A DNA stretch of 64,000 bases from Phialophora verrucosa (taxonomy: Eukaryota > Ascomycota > Eurotiomycetes > Chaetothyriales > Herpotrichiellaceae), in the NCBI GenBank assembly GCA_002099365.1, contig MSED01000014.1, forward strand, positions 744,001-808,000. Reading direction: 5' to 3'. Below, piece by piece: positions 9,575 to 21,080 of this stretch (its first letter is position 1; every line of letters starts with the position of its first letter). The position numbers and the translations under genes are program-made. The notes beneath the pieces were generated by a model. It was not told the origin of the DNA. It did no database searches and worked only from the letters and a program-made list of their open reading frames with translations.

Positions 9575-11198
9575 CTATGCGATCGACACCCATTTGTTGA
9601 ACAAAAACTCCTCGATGCCATACTTCCCATTGTTAGAACCCCAGCCACTGGACTTGTATCCTGTCGCAGGGGCGTGAACTGTTGCAGGTTGTAAATTATG
9701 TCATGTCAGCATTCTGGACAGCTCGGCATGCCAAACTCGGGGCGAGTCACACTCACCATCCGCATTCACTGTCGAGCCGTTGATGGATACTTGTCCAAAC
9801 TCTAACTCCCTTGCATATTGAATGGCCTTTCTATAATTCTGAGTCCAGAGCGCTGCGGCGAGGCCAAACTCGGTCTCGTTTGCTTTGCGAATGGCTTCTT
9901 GGTCGCTTTCGACCACAGAGACTGTTGCTGAAGGGGAGAAGGACTCCATGTGGTTGATGCGAGATTTGGGATTGACGTTGATCAGAATCGATGGCGTCAA
10001 CGACGACGAGGTCGGACCGGTCAACTCGGCCTTGCCGAACAAGAACTCGGCGCCTTCACTGACGGCCTCGGTGATGAGTTGATGGCCGTTTTTCGCGCCT
10101 GCGGGCGACACGGCCACGCCCGCGCTCGGTCGAGCTTTCATCGCCTCGACGAGTTCGTTGCAGAAGGCGTGCTGGACCTTTTCGTGCACAATGATTCGCT
10201 CGGTACTGAAACAGAGTTGGCCGTGATGCGTCAAGACTGCATAATTCCAAGCATTGTTAGCCTGAACCAGAGACGATCCGAGAGGGACAATTGTGGAAGA
10301 CTCTGGTTAACAAGTGGTGGTCGAGGATGATTTGACACTCACCAGCTTCTGCTGCAACCGCAGCGGCGGCTTTCAAGTCGGCATCTTCCAGAATGATGCA
10401 GGGGCTCTGATCCCCCAGCTCCATCAGGATGGGCTTGAGATATTTGGCAGCCAAGCCGCCAATGATCTTTCCCACAGCGGCGCTGCCAATAAATTCGACC
10501 TTCCGGATTGCCTGGTGCGCGATCAGAGCCTCTGTGACGGGTCCGGCATCCTTTCTCGCACACTGAATCTGATTGATCACGCCGCTGGGCAGGCCGGCCT
10601 CTTCCAGCACCTCGAGGATAATCTGGTGCGTGAATGGACAGGCCTCGGACGCCTTAAGCACGACGGTACAACCAGCAGCTATGATGTTGGCAATGCTACG
10701 AAACGACAGGATCAAGGCCGCATTCCAGGGCGGAATCATCAGCACAGGCCCAATAGCCTCCTTGAACACGAGCGAGGTGATTTCGGGATTGGAGTGCGTG
10801 GGGATGCTTCCGTGGACAGCGGTGGTGACGCAAGAAGCGGCCTCGCGGACTTGTTTTGCGGCGTACAGGACGTCCCAAGGAGTGAATGTGCTCGGCGCGC
10901 TGGTCTCCGAGATATTGCGTTTCTGGGCCTCGTCGGTGCGTCGTTCCAAGATGTCAGCGGCACGGAGCAGGATATCGCGGCGCGTGTCGACCGTGCTGCG
11001 TTTCCAAGACTGGAATGCATGCCAGGCGCTGTCGGCGGCTTTGAGCGCCACGCCGACTGTGGCCGATTGCGCGTAATGGACGGTTGAGCCGGTCGACGAC
11101 TGTATGACAGGGAAGTTTTGCGCCGAAGGGAGGACGACTGGTTTGCCGTCGATCACGCAAGGAACGACGGCTTCACCGTCAATCGTCTGGAGGTACAT
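9575..11198 (-). CDS. NAD(P)-dependent aldehyde dehydrogenase
   Basis: Exons on the minus strand are 10343-11198, 9757-10236 and 9575-9678 (479 residues, frame kept). Visible ALDH landmarks are the NAD-binding PWN in MIPPWNAALILS, the VVLKASE lysine block, the general-base Glu in LMELGDQSP, the catalytic Cys in GQLCFSTERI at the start of exon 2, and the C-terminal KSSGWG..GIEEF block in exon 3. The sequence looks closest to the salicylaldehyde/vanillin-dehydrogenase-like branch used in aromatic breakdown, where it oxidises an aryl or semialdehyde to the acid. The usual ELGGK is ELGDQ here, an unusual change beside the general base. The start at 11198 is the Met nearest the usual family N-terminus; an upstream in-frame extension seems not to be part of the enzyme. 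It lies co-oriented between the FAD monooxygenase and the VOC gene. Confidence 0.88.
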
Positions 11199-12047
11199 GT
11201 TGTAGAAGAGGACCGGAGAAACTGATGAAGAGAGCTGAATCAGCAACGACGACCAGTCATAGGGTGGTGCTCGGATTGGGCCGGACTGGTGGTGGTGCAG
11301 GTCCAGGTTCGTGAGATTTTGTAGATACACTATGTCAACCACTGTTAAGTCCCTTCAGAATGATGATATCTGGACCGAGAATGCAGTCACGTAGTGTAAG
11401 CACCCCTGGTAGAACCTGGGGTGCCACTGACTAGCCCGGCTTCGTTTGTTGGTTTGATCGGATTCCAAAGATGGGGTGTTTCTCCCGGAACGGGGCTCAT
11501 TTTCCACACGGGCCTAGAGAGTCCATTGAACATCCCAACCCGGTGTTCTCGGAGCTCAAGACCTCGTTCCGAGCTTCTGGTAATGCCAGAATGCTCCGAA
11601 ACCTAAGCAAGCAGACTATGCTTCACGGTGTTCATAATACGCTCTCCGTTCCTTCAGCCCCTAGATGTCTCTCTTGGTGGAGAATACATATCACAGCTAT
11701 TCACGAGTTTCCGCCCTAGCAGTCTCCAGGGAAGAGGAAAATAAAGTACACAAATTGAAATTTGAATACTGTTTACTACATGTATTGATTCTATTGTGTT
11801 TTGTATTGTTTGTTTTCCTTCTGATCCATCCGACAGCTCCTTTTAATCCATATGCTCAGCACTCAGAGGTCTCTTCGTAGGCTGAACTCTCTTGGAGCCC
11901 AATAAGTGTTACCTTTCCCCGAGTCTATCCATCAATTTCAGCCACGTTGTAATTATCCAGTTGCCAGTGTGTATTTGTCCACCTAGAGACCGGAATATTC
12001 ATCTCGCTATTCATGTACCAACAGCTGGATATGGCCCAAAATGGCAC
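11199..12047. other. Intergenic, FAD monooxygenase to ALDH
   Basis: An 849-base gap in a co-directional pair. It contains the ALDH promoter and the monooxygenase terminator. Bases 11740-11850 are AT-rich. No coding signal is seen. Confidence 0.45.
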
Positions 12048-13772
12048 CTACGGCTGCACCTCCCCCCGGAACCACTCATCAAATCTTTCGCTCGCTTCCT
12101 TCAACACATCGAAGCCCAACAGATCCTTCTGGTATGGTGCATCTGCCCAGTTATAGTGTGAAGGGCTCTGCCAAGTCGAACGGTTCAAGTTGGCCAGTTC
12201 GGCGTCTCGCGCCTCCTGTTCCGGCCCGTCGGGCATGTGGTAGAAATTTTTGGTCAGAACCGCGCCCTTCACGTTGGTCTCTGTGCGTGCCTTGCGTAGC
12301 ACCTCGTAGAGGCGAAGCAGGCTCGTCAGCTGTGCGACTCGGGCTTCCGAGGGGCCAGGGGCCAGTTTGCCCGTCGCTTGCATTTTGCCCAAGAGGAGAC
12401 CAATGACGGCACCGTCCTCAACAGCCATAGCTGCCCCCTGCCCCTGGTGGGGGAGGGTCGGATGGGACGCGTCACCGAGGAGGGCGACGGTGCCGCGGGT
12501 CCATTTGTCGAGTTCCTTGAAGTGTAAGAGTTTCCACTTCAGGGCGGATTTGAGACATGAAATCATCTTTTTCATCCTGTTGTGATACAAATCGAAACAC
12601 GATCAGAATTAGTCTCCAGCAGATTAGGCGAGGATGGTCACACTTACAAAGGGTCAAACTCGTCGAAATTGGCGACCATCTCTTCGACGCTGCCTGGGGC
12701 GGTACGGACACCCTCGGGCAGGTCATCATGGACTCTGCGAATGATTATTAGAATGCGAGTGATGAAGTGCAGAATGCAACAGCAAAGAAAGGGATCGGCT
12801 TGTTGGATCTCCAGGGAATAAATTACTCACATCAGGACAAGATTGTATTCGGTATGGTTTCGCAACGGATAGAAGACGCAATGTTTGCCCGGCCCCAGCC
12901 AGTTCTGGACTTTGTCGGCTTTGAGCAAGTCGTCAACCTGGGGATCTTTGAGGGCTCTCAGTTCTTCTAGACTAAAAATGCCTCGGTAGGCCAACGCGCC
13001 CGTCTCCTCAGGTGGGTGTTCATGGCCCAGGACGTATTCTCGTAGGATGGACCAGAGACCTAGGCAACCGGATGTTAGACGTTGGTTGGTTGGGCGCAAT
13101 GAAAAGCCAAGGGTCGTCTAGCAGAAGGGAGTGTAATTGTTTACCATCTGCGCCAACAACGACGTCCGCGGTAACCATCCGTCCATCCTTCAATAACACG
13201 ACTTGAGATCCGGCCAGATCTGCTGTGCCAGTGTCGACCTTGGTGACCTCGGCATCGAGCATGAGTTTGGCCCCGCTGGCTTTCGCCTCCTGGACCAGGA
13301 CCGTCTGATAGTCTCCTCGATGGATGGCACTAAGCAAGCGAAGTAATTAGTGGTTGGCAGTGGTTGTGTTGGGCACATATGGTACACCGGTATGCCAAGG
13401 ATGAAATAGAACCATCTGGACAATTCGTCGAAGGTTCACACACACTCACATCCACCTGGCGCCGTACTCTTTCACCATCCTCTCACCCATGGGCTTTGTG
13501 GCTAGTTCGGCACCTGTCGAATATCTTCTTAGGGTGAATCCTTGGACGGAATAGCCTCCTGCGGCTTGGAGCTTGCCCAGCAAGCCCAGGTATGTGACGA
13601 CCCGGCACGCATTGGGGGGAATGTGAATTCCTGCCCCGATAGTAAGAATCTCGGGCGCCCGTTCGATCAGAGTCACTTCGATGGGCGGGCTTTGCCGTCG
13701 ACATGCAATGGCGCACGCTAATCCCCCAATCCCGGCTCCAACGATGGCGACGTGAAGATTCGAGGTCGCCAT
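12048..13772 (-). CDS. FAD-dependent monooxygenase, salicylate-hydroxylase-like
   Basis: Five exons (13450-13772, 13145-13329, 12831-13059, 12648-12734, 12048-12576) give 450 residues. The N-terminal Rossmann motif GAGIGG (about residues 12-17) binds FAD, the Asp-Gly motif VVGADG closes exon 2, and the second FAD motif LLGDASHPTLPHQGQGA lies in exon 5. This order is that of class A flavoprotein aromatic hydroxylases such as salicylate 1-hydroxylase and 6-hydroxynicotinate 3-monooxygenase, which use NAD(P)H and O2 to hydroxylate, sometimes with decarboxylation. The substrate is unknown. With the co-directional ALDH and VOC gene downstream it would fit a step producing a catechol-type ring. No membrane segment is seen; likely cytosolic. 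Confidence 0.9.
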
Positions 13773-14781
13773 TGTTAGATGCTAGAAAAGATATTCAGGT
13801 GTGAGGTATCCTATCCGATGGAGAGGAAACATGAGAACTGTAATACTAGAAGCTGGACTAAACCTTCTTGTGACCGCAATCCAAAGCCCGTTGGCAATGC
13901 CGATATCCTCTGATGGCAAGTTTCATCAAGGACACACCGGCTTCCATCGTCGGCGCTGTCTCTGCCTTGTTCCGGTCCTCATTCCATACTCCCGGGTTGT
14001 GAAGATATTCCGAAAAGCTTGTTTTTGGGCCCCCGGCAATTATACAGCGTTGTGGTCGCACTCGACAGAAACCATTCGGGTAGGCAGATAGAAGTACAGT
14101 GTTGGTGGCCGGATTTACTGTTTCTTCTGTTTCAAAGGGGAGCATTGTCGGGTGCGAGGGACGGAAACCATGAACGGAACTATGGAGATGCGTTGTGACC
14201 GATCAGTACTCGTACGAGAGCGCCATCCACCCTGTTAGGGAAGGGTGCGGGGGTGGGCTGCAATGATTGGAGGTCCGTACCCCAGGGTTCCCCGAGCAAA
14301 GAATGATATTACTCGCCTAACCCCACGTTCAGAGAACAGGCGGTCTATGGTAAGCATACTGAGCTGTAGAGAGCGTTCTGGCTGTGTTCCCTGGACGAAG
14401 TATGGAGTACTACTCACAGCTCGTATCATTGCCAAGGAAATGTCAACATTGGTCGTGTGTCTTTGAAGAAGATGCCCTTGATTGATTGTCCCTTTGGTTT
14501 TCTGTGATGAGCCCTCATGGTTGTCCAAAGGAAGGACAAACACCATTCGGTATCGCGCGCACAGAACACCCCGACTGGAGACAAAGTGTGGCGCGCCCCT
14601 GACTGAGGCAGCCGAAAACCAATCAATTCTCATACTGCCTCTGATTCTATGTGTTGTACACAAAGCTCGGCCAAAAGAAGCTCCGATTTGTATCACGAAT
14701 AGTTGTTATCCGATTATTAAGAATATGATCCGTCCAAGTGCTCTCTCATTGCAAAATTATGCATCCTCAGTCTGGCTGGAT
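13773..14781. other. Intergenic, C2H2 regulator to FAD monooxygenase
   Basis: A 1.0 kb gap between co-directional minus-strand genes, containing the monooxygenase promoter. It holds one 95-codon ATG-initiated frame on the minus strand (13858-14145) with normal composition but no recognised motif; I do not call it a gene. Confidence 0.4.
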
Positions 14782-17701
14782 CTACCATTGGACCATACTA
14801 TCATCCGTTCCTCCGTGAATCAACGGTGCCAGGATGTGGCTGAATTTGCGGGCAATCTCCCAGTAACCCATGTGCCGGAGCATATCTGCCAACGTGCACA
14901 AGGTCGTTCCCTTGACGGCGCAAAGGTTCCCCTTCTTAAAACCGATCCCATCGTGCCATTGTTGGGCAAAGTTGACACCCAAGAGACGCAACTCCGGGAA
15001 GGCCAGACTCTCCGCGGGCGGGAGATTGGGCGGAAACCTCGAAAGCGAACGGAGATACGTCGACCAGACAATGGCCGCCGAAAACAGGCACCTCGGAACG
15101 TGGATCGCCACCACGCGTCTCAGGAGCATGTCCTCCATGGTCTTCTGGAGCAGAAAGGCGTGCATCAGGCATCGGTTCGAGGCCGGCGACGTGGCGCACT
15201 CGTGGACGTAAGCGGCGTGCGTGGCGGCGTCCACAGGTCCGTTCTTCCCTATCGCGAGCTCAAGGCGGTCCAGATCGACGTGGGTCGCGATGCAGGTCCA
15301 GTGCCAGAGGATCATCAGGCATTGGGGATCCGACTCGACCTTCACTCTCTCGCAATACATCTGGTACCATAAGATTAGGTCGGCTTGATGCATTTCTCGC
15401 GACTCGGGATCCTGTTGTCCTTCGGCCTTGTCTTCACAGATCGAGGCGCTGATTCCTTCCAGAATGGCGTAGGCGCTGAAAGCACTGCGGCAGCAGCTCG
15501 CCGTCGGGGCATGGTTTGTCAACAGCGCTGGACGCGCAGCGCCGAGGTGGTCGCAGAGCGAGGCTGCCGAGTTTGCTCGCATATCTTTCTTGATCAGATG
15601 GGCCCAGCTTCGAGCGTTACTCGCGTTGAAGATGTCGGAGCGACAAGCTAGGGGGATGCTGTTTCTTCGATGCCGGAGAAAAGGTTCATGGTGGAATAGC
15701 GCCGCAATTTCCGCGTCGTGGATGAAAATGGCCAGTGCCGCACTGGTCTCGTCAGTTCAGTGTTGCGGAAGCGCGCGGTGTTCGTTAATACAGGACAAAA
15801 CGTGCAAGGACGGGGAACCTCCTACCGCTTGATTTCCTCTTTGCGCGCCCAGTTGCTCCACGCTTCTCTCAGCTGAGGGCCGGAGAGTCCCTCGAGATCA
15901 AGATGATCATCCTCGACTTTGAATAATTCTGCTCTCCTGGCCCACTAGTAACACTCGTCACAATTCCGTCAAGGACAAATACCGGTATAGATCACACAAA
16001 CATACCGATATGACTGTGCCATGAAAAGCCGAAACGATCGCAAGATGACGGGGCTCCTAGGAGTCGAGTGAGACTGGCTGGCATATCCGATCGCCATTCT
16101 AGATGATACTCACGCCGGAAAGCATCCCAAAGGTCTGTCCTAGCAACGCTAGCTGGACCATTGGCAGTCTTTCTTCTTTGTGGCGCGCCTGGACAGCGTC
16201 CCACTATGAATATGTCATCAACATCACATGGTCCGCAAAGGCCGGAAAATGCAGGGTTCATACCGAAGCCATCATTGCCCTGAGAAGCCTTTCGAAGAGA
16301 ATGGAGCCATAGTGAGCTGCTTCGGGAGTGCCGAGGAATAGGCAGCCTACTGAACAGATCGACAGAAGAAGAGACCCGTTGTCCGAGGTTGGTCGAAAAG
16401 TGTGCCCGTGGAGTATTGGCAGTGCCTGATTCCCACGACTGAAATACATCTGCACACACATTTTCTGCGATCGAGTTGGTGAGAGGCCTATAGGTGAACC
16501 TCGCGTTGGGGCTCCGAACTCACCAGAAAGTCAATAGATGGTAGTGGTTTCTCTGACAATCGAGGACTAAGTCTCTTGGATAGATTCTGTCGATACGCTT
16601 CGTCGATCTCGTTGCCGGATGCTCCCCCGGGGTTGCCCGGGCTCGTGGCGCCTGATTCCTCGTTATCGGACGAATCTATCCTCCTGCCACAGCTGCTCTC
16701 GAGTCTGGTAAACCACGAGCGCTCGACCACAGTCGCCATGGAATCCGTACTGGAGATAGCCTCGGCTGGCTCAGCACGAGGACATGTCAAAGTTTCGAAC
16801 GGAGGTGGAAGATTGGCTTGAGGCTCCGCACTCCCCAAGGGAAAGGACCCAGGAAACCACCAGTCGAGGCTGCCGATGTCGAAATTTTCCCATGTAAAGC
16901 TGTCCTGTTCGTACTCCAGCATTGGAGACTGGTCGACTGGCAAATTAGATGAACCACTCATGGCTTCCAACGTGGGCGGATCGTAAGCGTTGTTGAAGAA
17001 TTGAAGACTTTCATTGCCCACGACCAAGTTCGCCGAATGGGAGGGAGGGATCTCCGGTGCGAAAGAGTCTGAATATGGTGGGCGCAAGTGGATGTTTCCA
17101 TCCACAGCGCGAAGACTTTTGTCAGCGCCGTGTCCCGCGGCCGGTTCAGAAGATTGTACAGGAGCAGAATGTACCGCAGACCCGGGGAGGGATGCTTCTG
17201 GCTCCGGAAGCGCGGCCACCAAGGCCGATGAGGGTGGAGGCAGCATGGAGTCTAAAAGTGGTGTTAGGAGTAGCGTTACAACCGCAGAAGTCTCCGAGCA
17301 TAACTGACCAGGAGACAACATCCCGGGATGACTCGATAGGTGATGTCCGCTTGAGGTTGACGGAGGTGTCGTCTTGTTCGACGAGTTGGACTGGCTATCC
17401 TTGGGGAGGCGGTGCACCGAGTAATGGCGCAAGAGGGTATCCCTGACGAGGGCTTCAGTCCGCCATCTCATAATAAAGCCGTTGTCCGGCGGCGCTGCGA
17501 TCAGAACAGCGGGCTTTCTTACGATCGTCCATATCTCTTCCCACATATCTCGCACATGAAAGGCTTTTCCTTAGTATGCGACCGGACGTGGCGTTGCAGA
17601 TGGTCAAGTTTGTAGAACTTCCTGTCACAGAGAGGACAAGTTCGGGGTATGCGCCGGAAGGCAGTATCCTGACTGTCAGGTTGAATCCCCGTGAGAGCCA
17701 T
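14782..17701 (-). CDS. C2H2 zinc-finger transcription factor with fungal_trans domain
   Basis: Eight exons (17523-17701, 17309-17442, 16524-17251, 16264-16464, 16114-16203, 16006-16056, 15826-15944, 14782-15742) encode 820 residues, all junctions in frame. Two tandem C2H2 fingers stand at the N-terminus: CPLCDRKFYKLDHLQRHVRSH-type (residues about 22-42) and CEICGKRYGRSDTLLRHYSVH-type, the second split by intron 1. A Ser/Pro/acidic-rich middle follows. The C-terminal half is the fungal_trans domain, recognisable from ICSVGCLFLGTPEAA, MVQLALLGQTFGMLSG, HLAIVSAFHGTVIS and IALFHHEPFLR-like blocks. This finger-plus-regulatory-domain layout is common in regulators of carbon or aromatic use and of gene clusters. 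The 57-nt intron at 17252-17308 has good borders but is stop-free and a multiple of three, so it might be retained. Confidence 0.9.
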
Positions 17702-18389
17702 AGTGGTGTATTTCTGCTCTCCTGTTCTGCAACATTGCAGGCCTTCCTCCTCTGACAAGAAATACGGTATCGCAGGACCCGACAATAAACCGGAATTCAC
17801 AGCCTACTATCTTAGCGAAGGCGCCGTTTTATTCAGCTCGCTTCCAACATCCTGTGGGCCCTTTCCAAGCCGGGCGAAGATGCGTGCTGAGCAGTTGAAG
17901 CGCGGGGTCGAAGCAAACTGCGACAGGCTTGCCCAGGAGGAGGAGGCTTTCACCAAGCATCATCGTCGCAGCCGCTATTCGTGCCGAGATGATTCCGTTA
18001 TTCTGGTACGAGATTGGCCACTAGAAGACACCCGACACCCGCTCAAAAGACGAGAACCGTCGACTCTGGCGGCTCGCCTTTGCCAGATTATCCCCCGAAA
18101 TGTGTCTTTTACCCCACCTCTCGTGTCAGCGACCCTAAGATGAATTTCTCCTCCGCTTCGCCTCCCCACAAACGGGGCCCGGGGCTTTCTGACACAGGTT
18201 GTGGGGGGTTAGTCTGTGGGGCGTCAATATTTCGCTGTTATTTTGGGCCAACGGGAAACCGCGATACTCTAAGGCCTCCTCGCCTGTGAGTGATCTTATA
18301 GAGCAGGCCAGTCGCTGACTCTGCATGTGGTAGTTGTGTTCTTGTGCTCTGTTGCACAGAATCGTGTAGGAAAACCGAATATATTGCTC
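17702..18389. promoter_or_regulatory. Divergent promoter, C2H2 regulator / GST-like gene
   Basis: A 688-base region between divergently transcribed genes. It includes three GTGGGG elements at 18164-18221 (listed separately) and a run of G/C homopolymers around 18160-18215. Confidence 0.5.
18164..18221. promoter_or_regulatory. Three clustered GTGGGG (SYGGRG) elements
   Basis: CCCCAC at 18164-18169 and GTGGGG at 18201-18206 and 18216-18221 fall within 58 bases. They match the SYGGRG consensus of the carbon-catabolite repressor CreA/Cre1 and resemble STRE-like C2H2 sites. They lie 170-225 bases upstream of the GST-like start codon. Binding is inferred. Confidence 0.35.
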
Positions 18390-19325
18390 ATGGCGACACC
18401 TCCAGAAGAATCGGCCCAGACCGCGAAATATGTCTTGTACTTTAACCCGTATTCCATCTGTTCGTTGATGGTCTTATACACCCTAGCACTGCGAGGCCCA
18501 CCCAAGCAGGCCGATGATGGACTGGACGTGGAAGTCCGAGTTGTGGACATTTTCAACGAGGAGCAGTTAGAGGAGCGGTTCCTCTGCGAAATCAACGACC
18601 ACGGCCAGGTAGGACATTAACACATTTCCCTCTCCAGCCTGGCTCGATCGCTAACGACACGTCCTCAGGTCCCAGTGTTGACACACCCGACTGATCTAAA
18701 TGCCCCGATTGCCGACAGCCTCAAAATAACCTTTCTGCTGGCCTCGAAATATCCGGACCTGATGCCGAGCGAAAAGGAAGATGAAATCCGACAGCTTCTC
18801 ACCGACCTGCATGCCCTGAACTATTTTTCTTTGTCTTTTCCCGGCCGTCCTACCGTCGCCAAGGGGTTCGAGGCCGCCGTTAACCGCCGACTGGCGGACC
18901 CGAGGATTTCCAGTCGGTACCGGGAAGCTCTGCAGTTCAAACTTGGAGTGTAAGTGATTTTAGTTGGGCGGACTGAGCCTTCACTCATGCCTAACACACG
19001 GTGCTGGGGCGGTGCTGATAATGGAAACAGACTCAGGCGAGATAAAATAGGTGGATTGGTCCCGATGGAGGTGACCAAGAACGAGCTCCGTGCCCGAGAG
19101 CTGCTTGCATCATTTGAAGCGCTATTGCCCCAGGGAGACAGCTGGATATACGGAGAAAGACCGACAGCACTTGACGCACACCTGGTTGTCTTCATCGCAC
19201 GCATGACTGACGTGGGCCGGGCCAACTTGATTCCGCAGAGGGTCAAGGATTTTGGATCTTGGGCCATGGAGAGGCCTGAATGGGTTACGATGATGGGAGG
19301 GAGGAAGACCATGGTGCCGCGGTGA
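18390..19325 (+). CDS. Glutathione S-transferase-like protein
   Basis: Three exons (18390-18608, 18669-18949, 19031-19325) give 264 residues. The N-terminal thioredoxin-like half starts with VLYFNPYSICSLMVLYTL, a typical GST strand-helix entry with a Ser/Cys region for glutathione, then the cis-Pro loop in QVPVLTHP followed by IADS, which matches the usual Glu/Asp-Ser glutathione-binding pair as A-D-S. The C-terminal half is alpha-helical with the N-capping motif PTALDAHL near the end. GSTs conjugate glutathione to electrophiles or act as isomerases (for example maleylpyruvate or maleylacetoacetate isomerase); either role would suit an aromatic catabolic island. It is transcribed away from the C2H2 regulator gene and converges with the SnoaL-like gene. 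Confidence 0.8.
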
Positions 19326-19765
19326 AGAATGACGACCAAGCATGGCGAACCACAATGCCAGTGCCACAAGTGCGCAGCCATGGATTTCGGAGTTTCAGTT
19401 CTAAGAAAACCGTCGATTATAACCCTGTTGTGGTAAGGTGGCTCTGCTTCAGCGGTACACTCTTATACTACTCATTCTGTTTGTTCAACAAAAGCTTCCC
19501 TGTTTTGAAAATGGTAAAATTCCACCAACTCCAGATTCCTCCGTTAGGATACATGTTGGCAAGACCGAGCGTTGAACTTCAGTTTCATTAGTACAAGGCT
19601 TGTCCTATATATTCAGGCGGTGGAGAATGTATTCATTGCGGTGCGACAGCTCCATTGAGTCATCTAAGTCTTCCCCCGTATACGCGCGCACCAGTCAGGA
19701 CCCTTCGGGACATCTTCGACGGTATATCCAAGCCCATTCATGGACGGATAAGATCAGGCTGTGGA
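19326..19765. other. Convergent 3' region, GST-like / SnoaL-like
   Basis: A 440-base gap between convergent genes, containing both 3' untranslated regions. No coding signal is seen. Confidence 0.45.
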
Positions 19766-20460
19766 CTACAGCGACAACAGCCAGGCGCTTTGCTCTTCAA
19801 TGATCTTGTCCACCGCGTCGGGACGGTCGACCCCGGGGAGGCCTTGGGAGATGGAAAAGCCTTTACTCTTCAGTACCCAGGTCAAATATTTGTAACTCTC
19901 TCGACGGCCAAAGCCATCGCGTGGGAAGCTGGACATTTGCGGCACCACTGGCACCACTGGCACCACCATGTCCCGCACGTAAATCGCCCCCAGTTCTTGT
20001 ATCCTCCATGCCGAAGCGTCGACTTTGGCGACTCTGTAGATGAGACGACAGTACGAGAGCAGCTCATACTCCAGGCCTTCATACTGGAACCGGATCATGA
20101 TGCTGGCCGGCGCCTCGAGAATCGCCTTCCGTCCACGGATTCTGATGTCAGCGGGCGTGATCGTGTGGATAGCACTTGTTCCCTGATTGGCCATTGCTTG
20201 GGAGCCTCGGACGAAGCCGTCGGCGGTGTCGGTGATCCTGTCCAAGCGACAATATGGTCAGGTCAGCAGGGAAATCGACCTTGGGCGGAAGAGGAGCGGC
20301 TTCTCGCTTACCAGGAGATGCTGATCCGGGTCTTCGAGTCGTCGGGATGGTAGCACGACCGCAGTTGCTCCCATTGACACGTATCTCGATACCAACGTTC
20401 ACGGACCACCAAGTTGGAGATTTCCCACGCCTCGGAGGGATCTGTTAATCCGAACGGCAT
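19766..20460 (-). CDS. SnoaL-like (NTF2-fold) protein
   Basis: Two exons (20312-20460 and 19766-20237) give 206 residues. The start block LTDPSEAWEISNLVVRERW and the WEQLRSCYHPD stretch are typical of fungal SnoaL-like polyketide-cyclase/isomerase-fold proteins, as are the paired Tyr/Arg strand (YELLSYCRLIYRV) and a RESYKYLTWVL block near the C-terminus. The NTF2 fold forms a cone-shaped pocket used by ketosteroid isomerases, dehydratases and ring-hydroxylating-dioxygenase small subunits. The exact reaction is unknown. A short repeat of a 9-base unit around 19943-19967 gives the VVPVVPVVP stretch. It shares a divergent promoter with the MFS transporter gene at 21081, suggesting co-regulation. 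Confidence 0.78.
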
Positions 20461-21080
20461 GATGCAGTAAACGAGAGAGGTCGTTTGCCTGTTGTGGGCT
20501 TGATGCCTGTTAATGGGAGGACGTTCAGAAGTGTGAAGCCGTGAAAAAGGATAATATCTCGAGATCTTTCTTATCTTCTACCTCCCGCTACCCCCGAAGG
20601 CCTGTCTCCCGTGTCTTTTCCTTCCTCAGCGAGCTGGCCCATCGGCGCAGTAACGATTACGTTTCGTTAGAACCCCACTGTCCTGATGCTGCCAGAGCTT
20701 CATTTCGGTGGCCTTTCGGAAGCGTTGCGACGTGCGGGCCCCGCAGAAGCCGAATTTTGAATTCTATCCCCGGAACTCTACCATCCTCCCCTCCCTCAGT
20801 CGCTTGGGTTGTTTTGCATTCCCCACCGCGTATGTAGAAAGTCCAGGCCTCAGGAAGGAGGTCCCGTGGAGCGCACCTGGACTCCGCAATCAGGAGCTGA
20901 GCCTTGTCTCGCTTGTCTTGTACAGAGTCTTGGAGGTTGGAGATATAAAATGTCACTATCATCCCCTTCCCACGGTGATTAAGATCATTATTTGCCTTCT
21001 TGAGCTCCCTACCTCCTACCGTCTACCCTTGACCTGGCGAATCATTCTAACAACCCAGAGTCTCGTAACACCACTTGGAA
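20461..21080. promoter_or_regulatory. Divergent promoter, SnoaL-like / MFS transporter
   Basis: A 620-base bidirectional promoter region. A TATA box for the transporter is listed separately. The 80 bases before the transporter ATG are C/T-rich. Confidence 0.5.
20942..20950 (+). promoter_or_regulatory. TATA box for MFS transporter gene
   Basis: The sequence gatataaaa lies 131-139 bases upstream of the ATG at 21081 and is followed by a C/T-rich tract, the usual fungal promoter order. Confidence 0.45.

Noticed and set aside
13858..14145. A 95-codon ATG frame on the minus strand
   Set aside because: Normal composition but no recognised motif, no splice context and no TATA box nearby; too weak to call.
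14482..15372. A 296-codon open frame on the plus strand
   Set aside because: Antisense to the last exon of the C2H2 regulator, whose fungal_trans domain is clear.
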